Assembly (NCBI GenBank): GCA_947586625.1
Contig: CANPXS010000006.1
Span: 1-41,798, forward strand
DNA length: 41,798 nucleotides
From: an uncultured Clostridia bacterium
GTDB taxonomy: Bacteria; Bacillota; Clostridia; Oscillospirales; CAG-272
Reading direction: 5' to 3'
This document shows positions 33,230 to 41,798 of this stretch, in pieces. Within the stretch, counting starts at the first letter, position 1. Each line of letters starts with the position of its first letter. The notes below the pieces were generated by a model that saw only the letters and a program-made list of their open reading frames with translations, ran no database searches and was not told the DNA's origin. Both the position numbers and the translations under genes were made by a program.

Positions 33230-34237
33230 TTATGCCGGTTTCGTACTCGTGAGCACAGCCTGGATGACTATACGGTTGTCGTACGAACCCGTGTTGTCGC
33301 ACGTCGAAAGCGTTATGACTCGGTCGTTCACCGTCGGGACTATGCCCGTGTCATATACCGAATTCTTTATGCCGTAGTCTATGTACGACTGCTTCGACGC
33401 CTTCGACTGCTGACCGATCGTGTACGTCGTCGATGTCGTCGGCGTTACGTACACGGCGTAGATACTGTACGTGAGCACTTCCTTCTCGGTGTATATCTTG
33501 ATCGTATGGTGCTTTTTCCAGTATTCGTAACCCTTCTTGAGGTCCCACTTGCCCTTCTCGCCGCCGAGATAGTCGTCGAGCTGACCGAAGAACGGCCTCG
33601 ACTTATCCGAGTAAATATTATGTCCGTATATTATCGTGTTGAAATCGGAAAGGTCGGCCTTGTTCTGCGTCTCGATATATATGCAGCCCTTGTTCGACTT
33701 CTGACCGAGCCAGTTGCGGCGCAGATAATATTCGTTGTTCTTATAATGTATCAGCGGGTAGTTTACTCCCGGTCCCTCTATGTATATCCAGCCGCAAACG
33801 TCCTTGTTCGCCTTTTTGAGCGCCGCTATGTTGACGTCTCCCGGGTCCTTGTTGCCGCCCTGCGTCGGCGTGCTGTCCGAAGAGTTATCGTCCGATTTGT
33901 CCGATGTGCCGGGAGTTTCCGTCGTCGGCGACTGCGTGTCAGTCGGAACATCAGTCTCCGAGCCCGGAACGGTGCCCTGATCCGACGACGGGGCTGTCGA
34001 GCCCTCGTCGGTGTCGATCACCTGCTCCGATGTAGACGGTTCGGACGATGCCGAAGGCTCGTTCGTCGTGTCGTCCGTCATCGTTGCGTAATACTCAGCG
34101 AGGCTGTCCGCTTCATCGTCCTGACGGTTCTGAACCAACTGTGCAATCAGTATCGCCGCGCTGACGACGAACAGAGCCGCAAACAGGATGAGAAGTATCA
34201 TCCGCATATTCTTATCTTTCCAAATATTCACTTTCAC
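33230..34237 (-). CDS. Class B sortase
   Basis: Membrane-anchored transpeptidase that joins surface proteins to peptidoglycan. The 335-aa protein has one N-terminal membrane helix (about 13-34), a ~95-residue Ser/Thr/Asp-rich linker, and a SrtB domain from about 135 (VCGWIYIEGPGVNYPLI). The catalytic triad is complete: H206 in IIYGHNI, C313 in TLSTCD, R322 in NRIVIQAV. No LPXTG-like substrate is visible in the window, so its clients are elsewhere. Start GTG at 34237 (GGGAG upstream) or the GTG two codons later are both possible. Confidence 0.93.
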   Translation of the reverse strand: MKVNIWKDKNMRMILLILFAALFVVSAAILIAQLVQNRQDDEADSLAEYYATMTDDTTNEPSASSEPSTSEQVIDTDEGSTAPSSDQGTVPGSETDVPTDTQSPTTETPGTSDKSDDNSSDSTPTQGGNKDPGDVNIAALKKANKDVCGWIYIEGPGVNYPLIHYKNNEYYLRRNWLGQKSNKGCIYIETQNKADLSDFNTIIYGHNIYSDKSRPFFGQLDDYLGGEKGKWDLKKGYEYWKKHHTIKIYTEKEVLTYSIYAVYVTPTTSTTYTIGQQSKASKQSYIDYGIKNSVYDTGIVPTVNDRVITLSTCDNTGSYDNRIVIQAVLTSTKPA

Positions 34238-34293
34238 CCGTCTCCCTTTTCAATATTTTGATTAAATTTCATGTTTTGTCCGATACAACGATT

Positions 34294-34322
34294 ATTCTAC
34301 CACTATTGCGAAAATTAGTCAA
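34294..34322 (-). promoter_or_regulatory. Promoter of the sortase-msrC transcript
   Basis: Minus-strand TTGACT (34317-34322), 17 nt, TAGAAT (34294-34299), about 50 nt before the sortase start. Confidence 0.75.
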
Positions 34323-34390
34323 TAGTCAAAATCCGATGAAATATAAGTTTTTGCGCCGTTCTGCCGTTATTTTTTCCATTCGCCGCATTT

Positions 34391-35482
34391 TCACTGCGCG
34401 TTTGCATTGTTCACGACCTCGACTATTCCGTCAAGGTATATGGCGAGCACTTTATACACGATGCCGCTGCCTTTTGCATAAACGTACACGTAATCGACGC
34501 CGTCCTCCGTGAACCGTTCGCTGAATGACACCGTATACTCCGTTTCCTTCGGCATGCGCGCCGACGAGCCGCCGTCCGCCGTCTGCACCGTCGTATACTC
34601 GTAGTACTTCATATGAACCGTCGCCGCGGGCTCGTCGAGTCCGTACTCGGAGATCGCACCCTCGTCGACGCCGTATGCGGCGACGTTTCCGTATTCGAGC
34701 GTCGATGCACGCGGCAGCGCTTCGAGCGCCGCGCCGACGGGGTCGTACGCGTCGGTGTCGCCGTCGTCGGCTTTATCTGTCTCCGAGTCGTAGTGATACT
34801 CGCCCGCACCTGTCACTATATCAAGCGCTATAACGTCGTCACGTTCGGGCGCCGGTGTGTCCGCGTTGTCGAACAGGTCGGCGGCTCCGTATGAGAAATA
34901 CTCGAACAGCGCGTCGTTTACCATATAAATATAGCCGCCGTACTTCTCGGGAAGGTAGAAATAGTAGTAGCCGGTGACGCTGTTCTGCTTGCCCACTATG
35001 GCATGTACCGTATGCGTCGTCTCCGCGCTTTCACTGTCGAAGTATGTCGCCGTTATTTCGTACAGCGGCTCGTCGATGCCGTACTGCTCCCTGCTTCCCT
35101 CGTTATACGTGACCTGACGGAATCCGCCGTAGTCCGATATCGCCTGCGCCATCATGACGAGCTTTTCCTGATCGACCGGGAACTTGTCGTCGCCGTCGAG
35201 CCTCCACCTGCCGTCCTCGATGTGCAGTTTTATATCCTCGCCGTTGTACTTGTATTCGAGCGACGTCATCAGCTTGAAATCCTCGTCTATCAGCGTGTAC
35301 GTGCCGGGCGCGCCGAGCTGATCGTACACGTCGAACATATTCGTGTCCGTGCCCTCGCCGTCGCCGCCGACGGCGTTTTTCACGATGAAGAACACCGCCA
35401 CGAGCGCTATCACGGCGAAAAACGCGACCGCAAGCGTTATTATCTGTTTGCGCTCTCTGCGCCTTTTAGCATTTGAACTCAT
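34391..35482 (-). CDS. DUF4340-family protein of a Gld-like ABC system
   Basis: A 363-aa protein with one N-terminal membrane helix (about 14-36) and an extracellular beta-rich body. DUF4340 marks are WRLDGDDKFPVDQEKLVMMAQ, the repeated YGIDEP/YGLDEP pattern (about 130 and 266), and a closing YKVLAIYLDGIVEVVNN. Proteins of this family follow GldG-like genes in many non-gliding bacteria; function is unknown. It is the last gene of the four-gene unit, 18 nt after gldG, with GGAAG before the ATG. Confidence 0.85.
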   Translation of the reverse strand: MSSNAKRRRERKQIITLAVAFFAVIALVAVFFIVKNAVGGDGEGTDTNMFDVYDQLGAPGTYTLIDEDFKLMTSLEYKYNGEDIKLHIEDGRWRLDGDDKFPVDQEKLVMMAQAISDYGGFRQVTYNEGSREQYGIDEPLYEITATYFDSESAETTHTVHAIVGKQNSVTGYYYFYLPEKYGGYIYMVNDALFEYFSYGAADLFDNADTPAPERDDVIALDIVTGAGEYHYDSETDKADDGDTDAYDPVGAALEALPRASTLEYGNVAAYGVDEGAISEYGLDEPAATVHMKYYEYTTVQTADGGSSARMPKETEYTVSFSERFTEDGVDYVYVYAKGSGIVYKVLAIYLDGIVEVVNNANAQ

Positions 35483-35500
35483 ATATTACTTCCGTCCCTT

Positions 35501-37030
35501 TCAGCGCCTTCTGCGCACGAACCACACGACAAATCCCGGTATCAGCGCAAGAAGCGGTATCACGAACTGCACTATCGCCGTCAATACCGTCGTCGTGCTC
35601 GCCGAGAACGTCAGCGTCATGTTCGCGCCGGTCGCGACGGGGTCGATCTCTATCGTCTGCGCCTTGCCGCACACCGACAGCGGCGACTGCAAGAAGATTA
35701 TGACGTTGTTCGTCAGAACCGACGACGTCATCGCCTCCGGCACTATATCGTCGGACGCGTACCATATGAACGCGTTGCCGGCGCTCTGATCTCTCGCAAC
35801 AGCGCCTATCCAGTACTCGCGCGTAACGTCGTCGCTGTTCGACAGTCTCAGCGGCTCGTCAACGCCGAGCAGAAACGACGTCTCCGACGACTTCATCACG
35901 GCTCTGTGCGTCAGCTCGCCCTCGTATTCTTCATCTTCGATTATGCCGTGCGGACGCTCGAGTATGACCGCATAGTTCGACGCGTTCTCGATGCCCTCGG
36001 TGACGAGGCACTCCTCGAGCTTTGCGTATATCACATCCGTGCGCCCCTGCAGATGCATCGAGTCGTCGCCCTCAACGACGACGCCGTCGGCGGGCAGAAG
36101 CCCCATATGCTTCGCTAAAGACGTGATATTCGGCATCTTCTCCGAGCTGTAATGCTCGGGGTCGGTGACGAGTATGATGCTGCCGCCGCCGTCAAAATAC
36201 GCGATAAGGTCCTCGACCTCACTCTCGGAGAAGTCGGACGCGGGGTCTATTATCATTATCGCATCCGCGTCGGCGGGTATGCCTGACGACATGATGTTGA
36301 CCTCGCTCACAAGCATGTTGTTCTGATCGAGCAGCTCCATTATATAATCCGGCAGCGACGACTCGCCGTGACCCGACGTATAGCACACGGGCGGCAGATC
36401 GTCCGTCGTGACGTAGTCAATGGCGGACGTGAGCTCGCCGTCGCCGTCGAACACGTCGGGAACGTACCCGAGATCGGGATCGTGTATATCGTAACCGTAG
36501 AAATAATATCTCGTGTAGTAGTCGCTGTATATCTCGTCCGAATACTCGAATATATCATAGTAGTCAACGGTCTCGGTGCGCTTCGCACTCTCCACGACGA
36601 TACTGTTCATCGTCTGCACCGAGTTGTTCTCTATGAACGCGGGATCCCCGTCGGGGTCGACCTCGCGCACCGTTATGTGCGGCGAATTTTCCGCGTATCT
36701 GTCGAGGAACACCGACAGCTGCATATCGCGGTTCTCGTCGTTCGTCACAAAGTATACGGTCACATCATCTTCGAGCGTCGAGAGGAATTCTCTCGACTTG
36801 TCCGAAATTTTATATACGTCGTACTCGGTCAGGTCGAATTTCGTGTATCTCGTCGGCAGCGCGCGGACGAGCATATTCACCACGATCACCGCTGCAACTG
36901 CGATAACGCAGAGTATGAGCCCGTATCCGCCCATAAACAGACGGCGGCGCGACATCGGCGCGGGGGCGCCGTTTTCGTTCATTTCGCTTTTTTCATCTAT
37001 ATTGTTTGTATTATTTACATTGTCGTTCAT
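35501..37030 (-). CDS. GldG-like ABC auxiliary protein (ABC_transp_aux)
   Basis: A 509-aa protein. An Asn-rich cytoplasmic start is followed by a membrane helix (about 33-53), a long extracellular part with the PF09822-type fold (FDLTEYDVYKISDKSREFL, VCYTSGHGESSLPDYI, ADAIMIIDPASDFSESE, IILVTDPEH), and a second helix near the C-terminus (about 484-503) ending in RRRR. In the Bacteroidetes gliding machinery GldG joins GldF and GldA as an ABC complex; here it follows the matching permease by 14 nt. A role in exporting or moving surface material is inferred. RBS GAGGG. Confidence 0.87.
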   Translation of the reverse strand: MNDNVNNTNNIDEKSEMNENGAPAPMSRRRLFMGGYGLILCVIAVAAVIVVNMLVRALPTRYTKFDLTEYDVYKISDKSREFLSTLEDDVTVYFVTNDENRDMQLSVFLDRYAENSPHITVREVDPDGDPAFIENNSVQTMNSIVVESAKRTETVDYYDIFEYSDEIYSDYYTRYYFYGYDIHDPDLGYVPDVFDGDGELTSAIDYVTTDDLPPVCYTSGHGESSLPDYIMELLDQNNMLVSEVNIMSSGIPADADAIMIIDPASDFSESEVEDLIAYFDGGGSIILVTDPEHYSSEKMPNITSLAKHMGLLPADGVVVEGDDSMHLQGRTDVIYAKLEECLVTEGIENASNYAVILERPHGIIEDEEYEGELTHRAVMKSSETSFLLGVDEPLRLSNSDDVTREYWIGAVARDQSAGNAFIWYASDDIVPEAMTSSVLTNNVIIFLQSPLSVCGKAQTIEIDPVATGANMTLTFSASTTTVLTAIVQFVIPLLALIPGFVVWFVRRRR

Positions 37031-37044
37031 CGTTCAGCCCTCCC

Positions 37045-37926
37045 TCACACATAGCGTCTGCGCTCCATGTTCATCATCGTGAAGAAGAGGAACAGAGCCG
37101 CGAGAGAAACGTAGTATACGACTGCGGTCAGATCGAACAGTCCCAGCATCGCGCCGTCGCCGTAGAGCTGGAAGAACGAAAGCGACGCGAGTATCTTCCC
37201 GAACAGTCCCGAGAAAAGCGACCTGTCCGCGACATAAACTATTATGCACGCCGCCGCGGGCACTCCCGTCGCAATACATGCGGCGGTCGAATTTTTCGTC
37301 ACCGCAAGCACTATCGTGCCGAGCACCACCGACGCGATTATGAGCGCCGCCAGCGACGCCGGCGGCGACGGCGGGAATATCGCCGCCAGAGTCGGGGTGA
37401 AATAAAGCGCGAAGTACATGCCCACCGATATGAGCGCCGCTATTATCTGATTTTCAACGAGACTCGACGCGAACATTCCCATCGCCGCCATCGCCGCGAG
37501 CATCAAAACGAGCGAGAACCACGCGCTGTACGATGTCGCGAGATTGACCGCGCCGACGCTGTCGAACAGCTTCAAAACGAGCGGATAAAGCGCCACGACC
37601 GCCATCGGTATGCCCACTATCGTCATGACGGCTAAATACTTTGCGAATACTATCTTTTTCATCGAAACGGGCAGCGAGAGCAGGAGCTGCTCCGTCTTCG
37701 TCCTTTTCTCCTCCGCCAGCGTGCGCATCGTGAAAAACGGCATTATAATGACGAACACGAACAGCACCACCGCGTCGTAGAGCGCGACCTCGAACCGCGG
37801 ACCGCCGTTCGCTATATTCTCAACGGAGGTGAAGAACCCGAGAAGCGCGAGCATTACCGCGATCATCACGCAGCCTATCATGCCGCAGAGCGCGGAACGC
37901 ACCTCCTTTTTATAAATCGCGAGCAT
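37045..37926 (-). CDS. ABC-2 permease, GldF-like
   Basis: A 293-aa membrane protein with six or seven hydrophobic segments. The start MLAIYKKEVRSALCGMIGCV and the FFTMRTLAEEKRTKTEQLLLSLPVSMKKIV cytoplasmic loop (first part decisive: M-R-T-L-A-E-E) are typical of GldF/ABC2_membrane_2. It lies 23 nt after the ATPase gene and 14 nt before gldG. RBS GGGGGGAAG is 9 nt from the ATG. Confidence 0.88.
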   Translation of the reverse strand: MLAIYKKEVRSALCGMIGCVMIAVMLALLGFFTSVENIANGGPRFEVALYDAVVLFVFVIIMPFFTMRTLAEEKRTKTEQLLLSLPVSMKKIVFAKYLAVMTIVGIPMAVVALYPLVLKLFDSVGAVNLATSYSAWFSLVLMLAAMAAMGMFASSLVENQIIAALISVGMYFALYFTPTLAAIFPPSPPASLAALIIASVVLGTIVLAVTKNSTAACIATGVPAAACIIVYVADRSLFSGLFGKILASLSFFQLYGDGAMLGLFDLTAVVYYVSLAALFLFFTMMNMERRRYV

Positions 37927-37949
37927 TTATTTTATCTTCCCCCCTTATC

Positions 37950-39149
37950 TCATCTTCCACCGAACAGCGGCTTATAATCGTCATCATTTTTGTCGTCATC
38001 GCCGCCGTCATCATCTTTATCATCGTCGTCATCTTCTTCTTCACCGTCATCGCCGCCGTCCGCCGCCATATCTTCATCGGTCAAGTAGTCGCGCGGGTCA
38101 TAATGGTACGATTCATCTTCATCATCTTCGTCGTCATTATCTGCATCAGCTTCATCGCCCGCTTCCGTGTCAACGACTGCACCGCCGTCGCCGTCAACGT
38201 CCGCGCTCTCCTTGTCGCCGTCGGGATTTGTCAGACGCAGGAATATCTCCTCGAGGTTTTCCTCCTCGATCCCCATCGAAACGACCGCGCGCCTTATATC
38301 GGAAAACGCGAACGAAATAGTCTCGCGCAAGTCGACCTCGGACGGGTATCTCACCCTCACCGTCGTCGACCCGCCGTCCGACACCGTGACCGCGAACGAC
38401 TCGATGCCCTCGATGCCTGCGAGCACCGCCTCCGCCTCGTCGGGCGCCGCCTTGACCGTCACGAGCAGCGACGTCGTCGGCTTTAATGACCGGCTTATAT
38501 TCTCCATCGTATCGTTCGCCGCGAGCTTTCCGTGCGAAATTATGATAAGGTGGTCGCACACCTCCTGCACCTCGGAGAGCACATGGCTCGAAAGTATGAC
38601 CGTCCGCTCGCGTCCGAGCTCGCGCACGAGAGTTCTAATCTCCGTCCGCTGCTGCGGGTCGAGGCCCTCCGTCGGCTCGTCGAGTATTATCACGTCGGGA
38701 TCTCCCAGCATCGCCTGCGCTATTCCCACGCGCTGACGGTACCCCTTCGACAGATTGCGTATGAGACGGTCTTGCATGTCCTCGATGCCCGTCGACGCCA
38801 TGACGTCCGCGACCTCGTCCGCTATCTTGTCCCGGCGGACTCCCTTCGCTTCCGCGACAAATCGCAGATATTCATACGGCGTCATATCCGTGTAGAGCGG
38901 CGGCGTTTCGGGCAGATACCCTATATGCCGCTTCGCCTCGACGGGCTCGTCGAGCATACTGTGACCGTCTACGGTCACCTCGCCCTCGGTCGGCGAAAGA
39001 CAGCCCGTTATCATATTCATCGTCGTCGACTTGCCCGCGCCGTTCGGACCGAGAAAGCCGTATATCCGCCCCGGCTCGACGGTGAACGATATGTCGTCCA
39101 CCGCCGTGTGGGAGCCGTATTTTTTCGAAAGATGTGAAACCGTGATCAA
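37950..39149 (-). CDS. ABC ATPase, GldA-like, with a 90-residue acidic tail
   Basis: A 399-aa ATPase. Residues 1-308 are a complete NBD: Walker A GPNGAGKST (34-42), signature LSKGYRQRVG (133-142), Walker B VIILDEPTEGLD (153-164), H-loop SSH, then the usual C-terminal regulatory segment. Residues 309-399 are an extreme Asp/Glu stretch (EEEDDDDDKDDD) closing with YKPLFGGR; GldA-type ATPases normally stop near 310. It starts with TTG at 39149, with GGAGG 8 nt before it. First gene of the Gld-like unit; no convincing promoter was found upstream. Confidence 0.88.
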   Translation of the reverse strand: MITVSHLSKKYGSHTAVDDISFTVEPGRIYGFLGPNGAGKSTTMNMITGCLSPTEGEVTVDGHSMLDEPVEAKRHIGYLPETPPLYTDMTPYEYLRFVAEAKGVRRDKIADEVADVMASTGIEDMQDRLIRNLSKGYRQRVGIAQAMLGDPDVIILDEPTEGLDPQQRTEIRTLVRELGRERTVILSSHVLSEVQEVCDHLIIISHGKLAANDTMENISRSLKPTTSLLVTVKAAPDEAEAVLAGIEGIESFAVTVSDGGSTTVRVRYPSEVDLRETISFAFSDIRRAVVSMGIEEENLEEIFLRLTNPDGDKESADVDGDGGAVVDTEAGDEADADNDDEDDEDESYHYDPRDYLTDEDMAADGGDDGEEEDDDDDKDDDGGDDDKNDDDYKPLFGGR

Positions 39150-39338
39150 CTCCGCGGCCTCCGTATTCTTATAAAATATTATGTTTTTAATATACTATCA
39201 CTTTTATGTGACGGTATTGTGACGAAAAAGTTAATACGCGCCGAAATTCATGAAAACACCGCCGCCAAACGCAAAAGCACGCGCCCGCCGCGTGACAAAA
39301 TCCGATAAAATACATTTGCGGAAAATCGTCAAAAACTC

Positions 39339-39367
39339 TTGCATTTGACGACATTTTTTGATAAAAT
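39339..39367 (+). promoter_or_regulatory. Promoter of the AraC-family gene
   Basis: TTGCAT (39339-39344), 17 nt, TAAAAT (39362-39367), about 55 nt before the ATG at 39429. The rest of the 39150-39428 gap shows nothing recognisable. Confidence 0.6.
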
Positions 39368-39428
39368 AAAAGAACAGGGGCAAAAATCCTGCAATTTTTG
39401 CATGTGAAGTCAAAGCGAGGCGGTGAAA

Positions 39429-40202
39429 ATGGAGATAAGCGTCAAATACGCGGTCGCGGGAAAAACGACGGCTCCCGTCGGATGGTCGCATCCGTCGAGC
39501 AGCACAGACACTCACGAGCTCATTTTTGTCTCAAAAGGCGCCCTCTATATCGGTCTCGGCTTCGACCGCTTCGTCGTGAACGCGGGCGAGGCCTGCATAC
39601 TGCCCGCCGGCACGCGCCGCTACGGGTACCGCGAGTCGACGTCACCGACCGAGTTTTACTGGGCGCACTTCTCCGGCGAGCTCGGCACGCTCCCGACTCA
39701 TTCTACCCCCGACCCGCACCGCACAATACGCCTCTTCGACGACCTCATAATGTACTCGCGCACGCCGGACTATGACGACGACGCATGCACATGCGCGCTG
39801 AAGCTCGTCATATACGAGATCGCGCGCGTCGGCGCCGTCTCCGAGGACGCGCCTTACGCGAAGATGTTCTCTATCTGCGAGTGGATCGGGCAGAACAGCA
39901 CGCGCCAGCTCCGCGTGTCAGATGTGGCGGAGCACTTCGGCTACAACGAGGACTACATCACGCGCCTTTTCCGCGTCCACTACAAGGGCGGCATCAAGGC
40001 CTACATCGACATGGTGCGCCTCAAGCGCATACGCGAGCTTCTTTTGTCCACCGACATGAAGATAAAAGAGATCGCGGAGTCGTGCGGATTCGACGACGCA
40101 AAGAGCTTCCAGAAATTTTTCAAATACCACGAGGGCATGTCGGCAGTCGCGTTCCGCGAGCTATACTTCGGCACGAGCGTCAAACGCCGCGACGCCGAAT
40201 AA
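39429..40202 (+). CDS. AraC-family transcriptional regulator
   Basis: A 257-aa regulator. The N-terminal half is a cupin-like ligand-binding domain (ELIFVSKGALYIGLG, AGEACILPAGTRRYGY, EFYWAHFSG). The C-terminal half holds two helix-turn-helix units, about 160-205 (LRVSDVAEHFGYNEDYITRLF) and 208-250 (KIKEIAESCGFDDAKSFQKFFK). Such regulators often control sugar genes, but the neighbours here are not sugar genes, and the target is unknown. The ATG at 39429 has GAGG 8 nt upstream; the GTG at 39423 is too close to that site. Confidence 0.92.
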   Translation: MEISVKYAVAGKTTAPVGWSHPSSSTDTHELIFVSKGALYIGLGFDRFVVNAGEACILPAGTRRYGYRESTSPTEFYWAHFSGELGTLPTHSTPDPHRTIRLFDDLIMYSRTPDYDDDACTCALKLVIYEIARVGAVSEDAPYAKMFSICEWIGQNSTRQLRVSDVAEHFGYNEDYITRLFRVHYKGGIKAYIDMVRLKRIRELLLSTDMKIKEIAESCGFDDAKSFQKFFKYHEGMSAVAFRELYFGTSVKRRDAE

Positions 40203-40242
40203 ACGCACGTCAAGCATCTCATCACAGCATCATACGGCGAAA

Positions 40243-40264
40243 GGGGGCATCGGCCCCCTTTTTT
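40243..40264 (+). terminator. Intrinsic terminator of the AraC gene, also usable by carB
   Basis: GGGGGC-ATCG-GCCCCC (40243-40258) followed by TTTTTT; preceded by only two or three A, so it is weaker on the minus strand. Confidence 0.85.
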
Positions 40265-40277
40265 GCGCCGTCGATAC

Positions 40278-41798
40278 TTATTTTTCGTCTATCGGCGATA
40301 TGCTTATCGTTATCTCCTCGAGCACGTCGAGCAGCACGCGCACCGTGTCGAGCGAGGTGAACATCGTGACGTTATTCTCGCTCGCGCAGCGGCGTATCGC
40401 CACGCCGTCCTCGTAGTGGACGCCGGAAAGTATCGCGCGCGTGTTTATCACGTAGCTCACGTACCCCGACCGTATCGCGTCGAGTATATCCGTGCTGCCC
40501 TCCGACAGCTTGCGGCGGACGCGTGTCCGTATGCCGTGCTCGCGCAGATGATTCGCCGTGCCTATCGTCGCCTCGATGTTGAAGCCCATGTCGTAGAATC
40601 TGCGTACAAGAGGCAAAGCCTCGTCCTTGTCCTCGTCCGCGAGCGTCACGAGCACGGTGCCGTAATTCTGCAGCTTGATTCCCGACGCTATAAGAGCCTT
40701 GTACATCGCGCGGTGAAGCTTGTCGTCGTAGCCGATCGCCTCGCCCGTCGACTTCATCTCCGGCGACAGGTACGCGTCCATACCGTTCAGCTTCGAGAAC
40801 GAGAACGCGGGCGCCTTCACGTACCAGCGCTCTTTCTCGTCCGGGTAAAGGGTGAATATGCCCTGCTCGCGCAGGCTTTTGCCGAGTATCACCATCGTGG
40901 CGATGTCGGCAAGACTGTAACCAGTCGCCTTCGACAGAAACGGCACCGTGCGCGACGAGCGCGGGTTGACCTCGATTATATACACGTCGTCGTTTTTGTC
41001 GACGATGAACTGTATATTGTAAAGCCCTACGATGCCGATGCCGAGACCGAGTTTCTTCGCGTATTCGAGTATCGTCCCCTTGACCTTGTCCGACACCGAG
41101 AACGTCGGATACACCGACATCGAGTCGCCGGAATGTATGCCCGTGCGCTCCACGAGCTCCATTATGCCCGGCACGAACACGTTTACGCCGTCGCAGATCG
41201 CGTCGACCTCGAGCTCGCGTCCCTGAATGTATTTGTCGACGAGCACCGGCTTGTCGACGTCAATCTCGACCGCGGTCTTTAAGTAATGGCGCAGATGCTC
41301 CTCCTTCGCCACAATCTGCATCGCTCTGCCGCCGAGAACGAAGCTCGGTCTGACGAGCACGGGATATCCTATCTCCTCCGCCGCCTTAACGCCGTCCTCG
41401 ATATTCGTTACGGCGCGTCCCTTCGGCTGCGGTATGTGCAAGTCGAGCAGCACACGCTCGAACGCGTCGCGGTTCTCCGCTTTCTCGATGGCGTCGCAAT
41501 CGGTGCCTATCATTTTCACTCCGCGCTCCATGAGCGGTTCGGCGAGATTGATGGCGGTCTGACCGCCGAGAGAGGCGATGACGCCCTCGGGCTTTTCAAG
41601 CTCGAGTATGTTCATCACGTCCTCGACCGTGAGCGGTTCGAAGTAGAGCTTGTCGGACGTGGTGTAGTCGGTGGAAACTGTCTCGGGGTTGTTGTTGATG
41701 ATGATGGCCTCATACCCTGACGCTTTTATCGTCTTGACTGCGTGAACGGTCGAATAGTCGAATTCGACGCCCTGACCGATCCTTATCGGCCCCGAGCC
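40278..41798 (-). CDS. carB: Carbamoyl-phosphate synthase large subunit, C-terminal half (5' part outside window)
   Basis: Makes carbamoyl phosphate from bicarbonate, glutamine-derived ammonia and two ATP for pyrimidines and arginine. The visible 506 residues begin at GSGPIRIGQGVEFDYS, the inter-domain pre-ATP-grasp segment, then the second ATP-grasp domain (EKAENRDAFERVL, YPVLVRPSFVLGGRAM, IIEVNPRSSRTVPF) and the MGS allosteric domain (VLVTLADEDKDEALPLVRRF to the C-terminus). All conserved ATP-grasp residues seem present. The frame is open to the window edge. Convergent with the AraC gene. Confidence 0.96.
   Translation of the reverse strand, partial: GSGPIRIGQGVEFDYSTVHAVKTIKASGYEAIIINNNPETVSTDYTTSDKLYFEPLTVEDVMNILELEKPEGVIASLGGQTAINLAEPLMERGVKMIGTDCDAIEKAENRDAFERVLLDLHIPQPKGRAVTNIEDGVKAAEEIGYPVLVRPSFVLGGRAMQIVAKEEHLRHYLKTAVEIDVDKPVLVDKYIQGRELEVDAICDGVNVFVPGIMELVERTGIHSGDSMSVYPTFSVSDKVKGTILEYAKKLGLGIGIVGLYNIQFIVDKNDDVYIIEVNPRSSRTVPFLSKATGYSLADIATMVILGKSLREQGIFTLYPDEKERWYVKAPAFSFSKLNGMDAYLSPEMKSTGEAIGYDDKLHRAMYKALIASGIKLQNYGTVLVTLADEDKDEALPLVRRFYDMGFNIEATIGTANHLREHGIRTRVRRKLSEGSTDILDAIRSGYVSYVINTRAILSGVHYEDGVAIRRCASENNVTMFTSLDTVRVLLDVLEEITISISPIDEK

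Overview
The window looks like a chromosomal segment of a Gram-positive, obligately anaerobic member of the Clostridia (Bacillota), probably an uncultured gut-type lineage. The evidence is a class III ribonucleotide reductase with its radical activase, an S-layer-homology protein, a class B sortase, a CwlD-type amidase, a SleB-like cell-wall hydrolase, a possible YpeB-like germination protein, and the DUF5696/Yip1 sugar-transport cluster typical of Clostridia. The codons are rich in G+C at the third position and strong sigma-70-type promoters (TTGACA, 17 nt, TATAAT) recur. The genus cannot be resolved from this sequence. No tRNA, rRNA, CRISPR array, transposase or phage gene was seen.

Layout. 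1-2101: nrdG and nrdD on the minus strand, each with its own promoter; the nrdD promoter carries a tandem NrdR-type operator. 2102-2797: a gene-free block of dispersed repeats, hairpins and a strong outward promoter. 2798-4791: a translationally coupled GntR/ABC-ATPase/permease operon whose regulator seems to start at AUU. 5026-6694: amidohydrolase and PHP phosphoesterase. 6785-20156: a 13-kb minus-strand operon for uptake and probably processing of a complex glycan. It encodes a giant two-module solute-binding protein, two complete CUT1 permease pairs, an NHL-TPR-Yip1 membrane protein and a DUF5696 glycosidase-like protein; no ATPase is encoded, so a shared one is likely. 20860-24183: a large SLH surface protein. 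24184-24712: a second block of the same repeats as at 2.1-2.8 kb. 24713-28536: CwlD-type amidase, an SPFH/ribbon-helix-helix pair, and a SleB-like hydrolase with six Cys-rich repeats whose 3' end is duplicated downstream. 28618-31357: tatD and a disrupted metG. 31512-34237: YpeB-like protein, free methionine-R-sulfoxide reductase and sortase. 34391-39149: a Gld-like ABC system (ATPase, permease, GldG, DUF4340). 39429-40202: an AraC regulator. 40278-41798: the C-terminal half of carB.

The most promising biology is the glycan operon with its unusual insertions (a zinc-ribbon-like motif inside the binding protein; a coiled coil plus EPADTTE repeats inside the DUF5696 protein). Next come the family of intergenic repeats, one of which carries a near-consensus promoter, and the apparent ~40-nt deletion in the essential metG. 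All functional statements come from reading the sequence and from memory of protein families; no database search was run.
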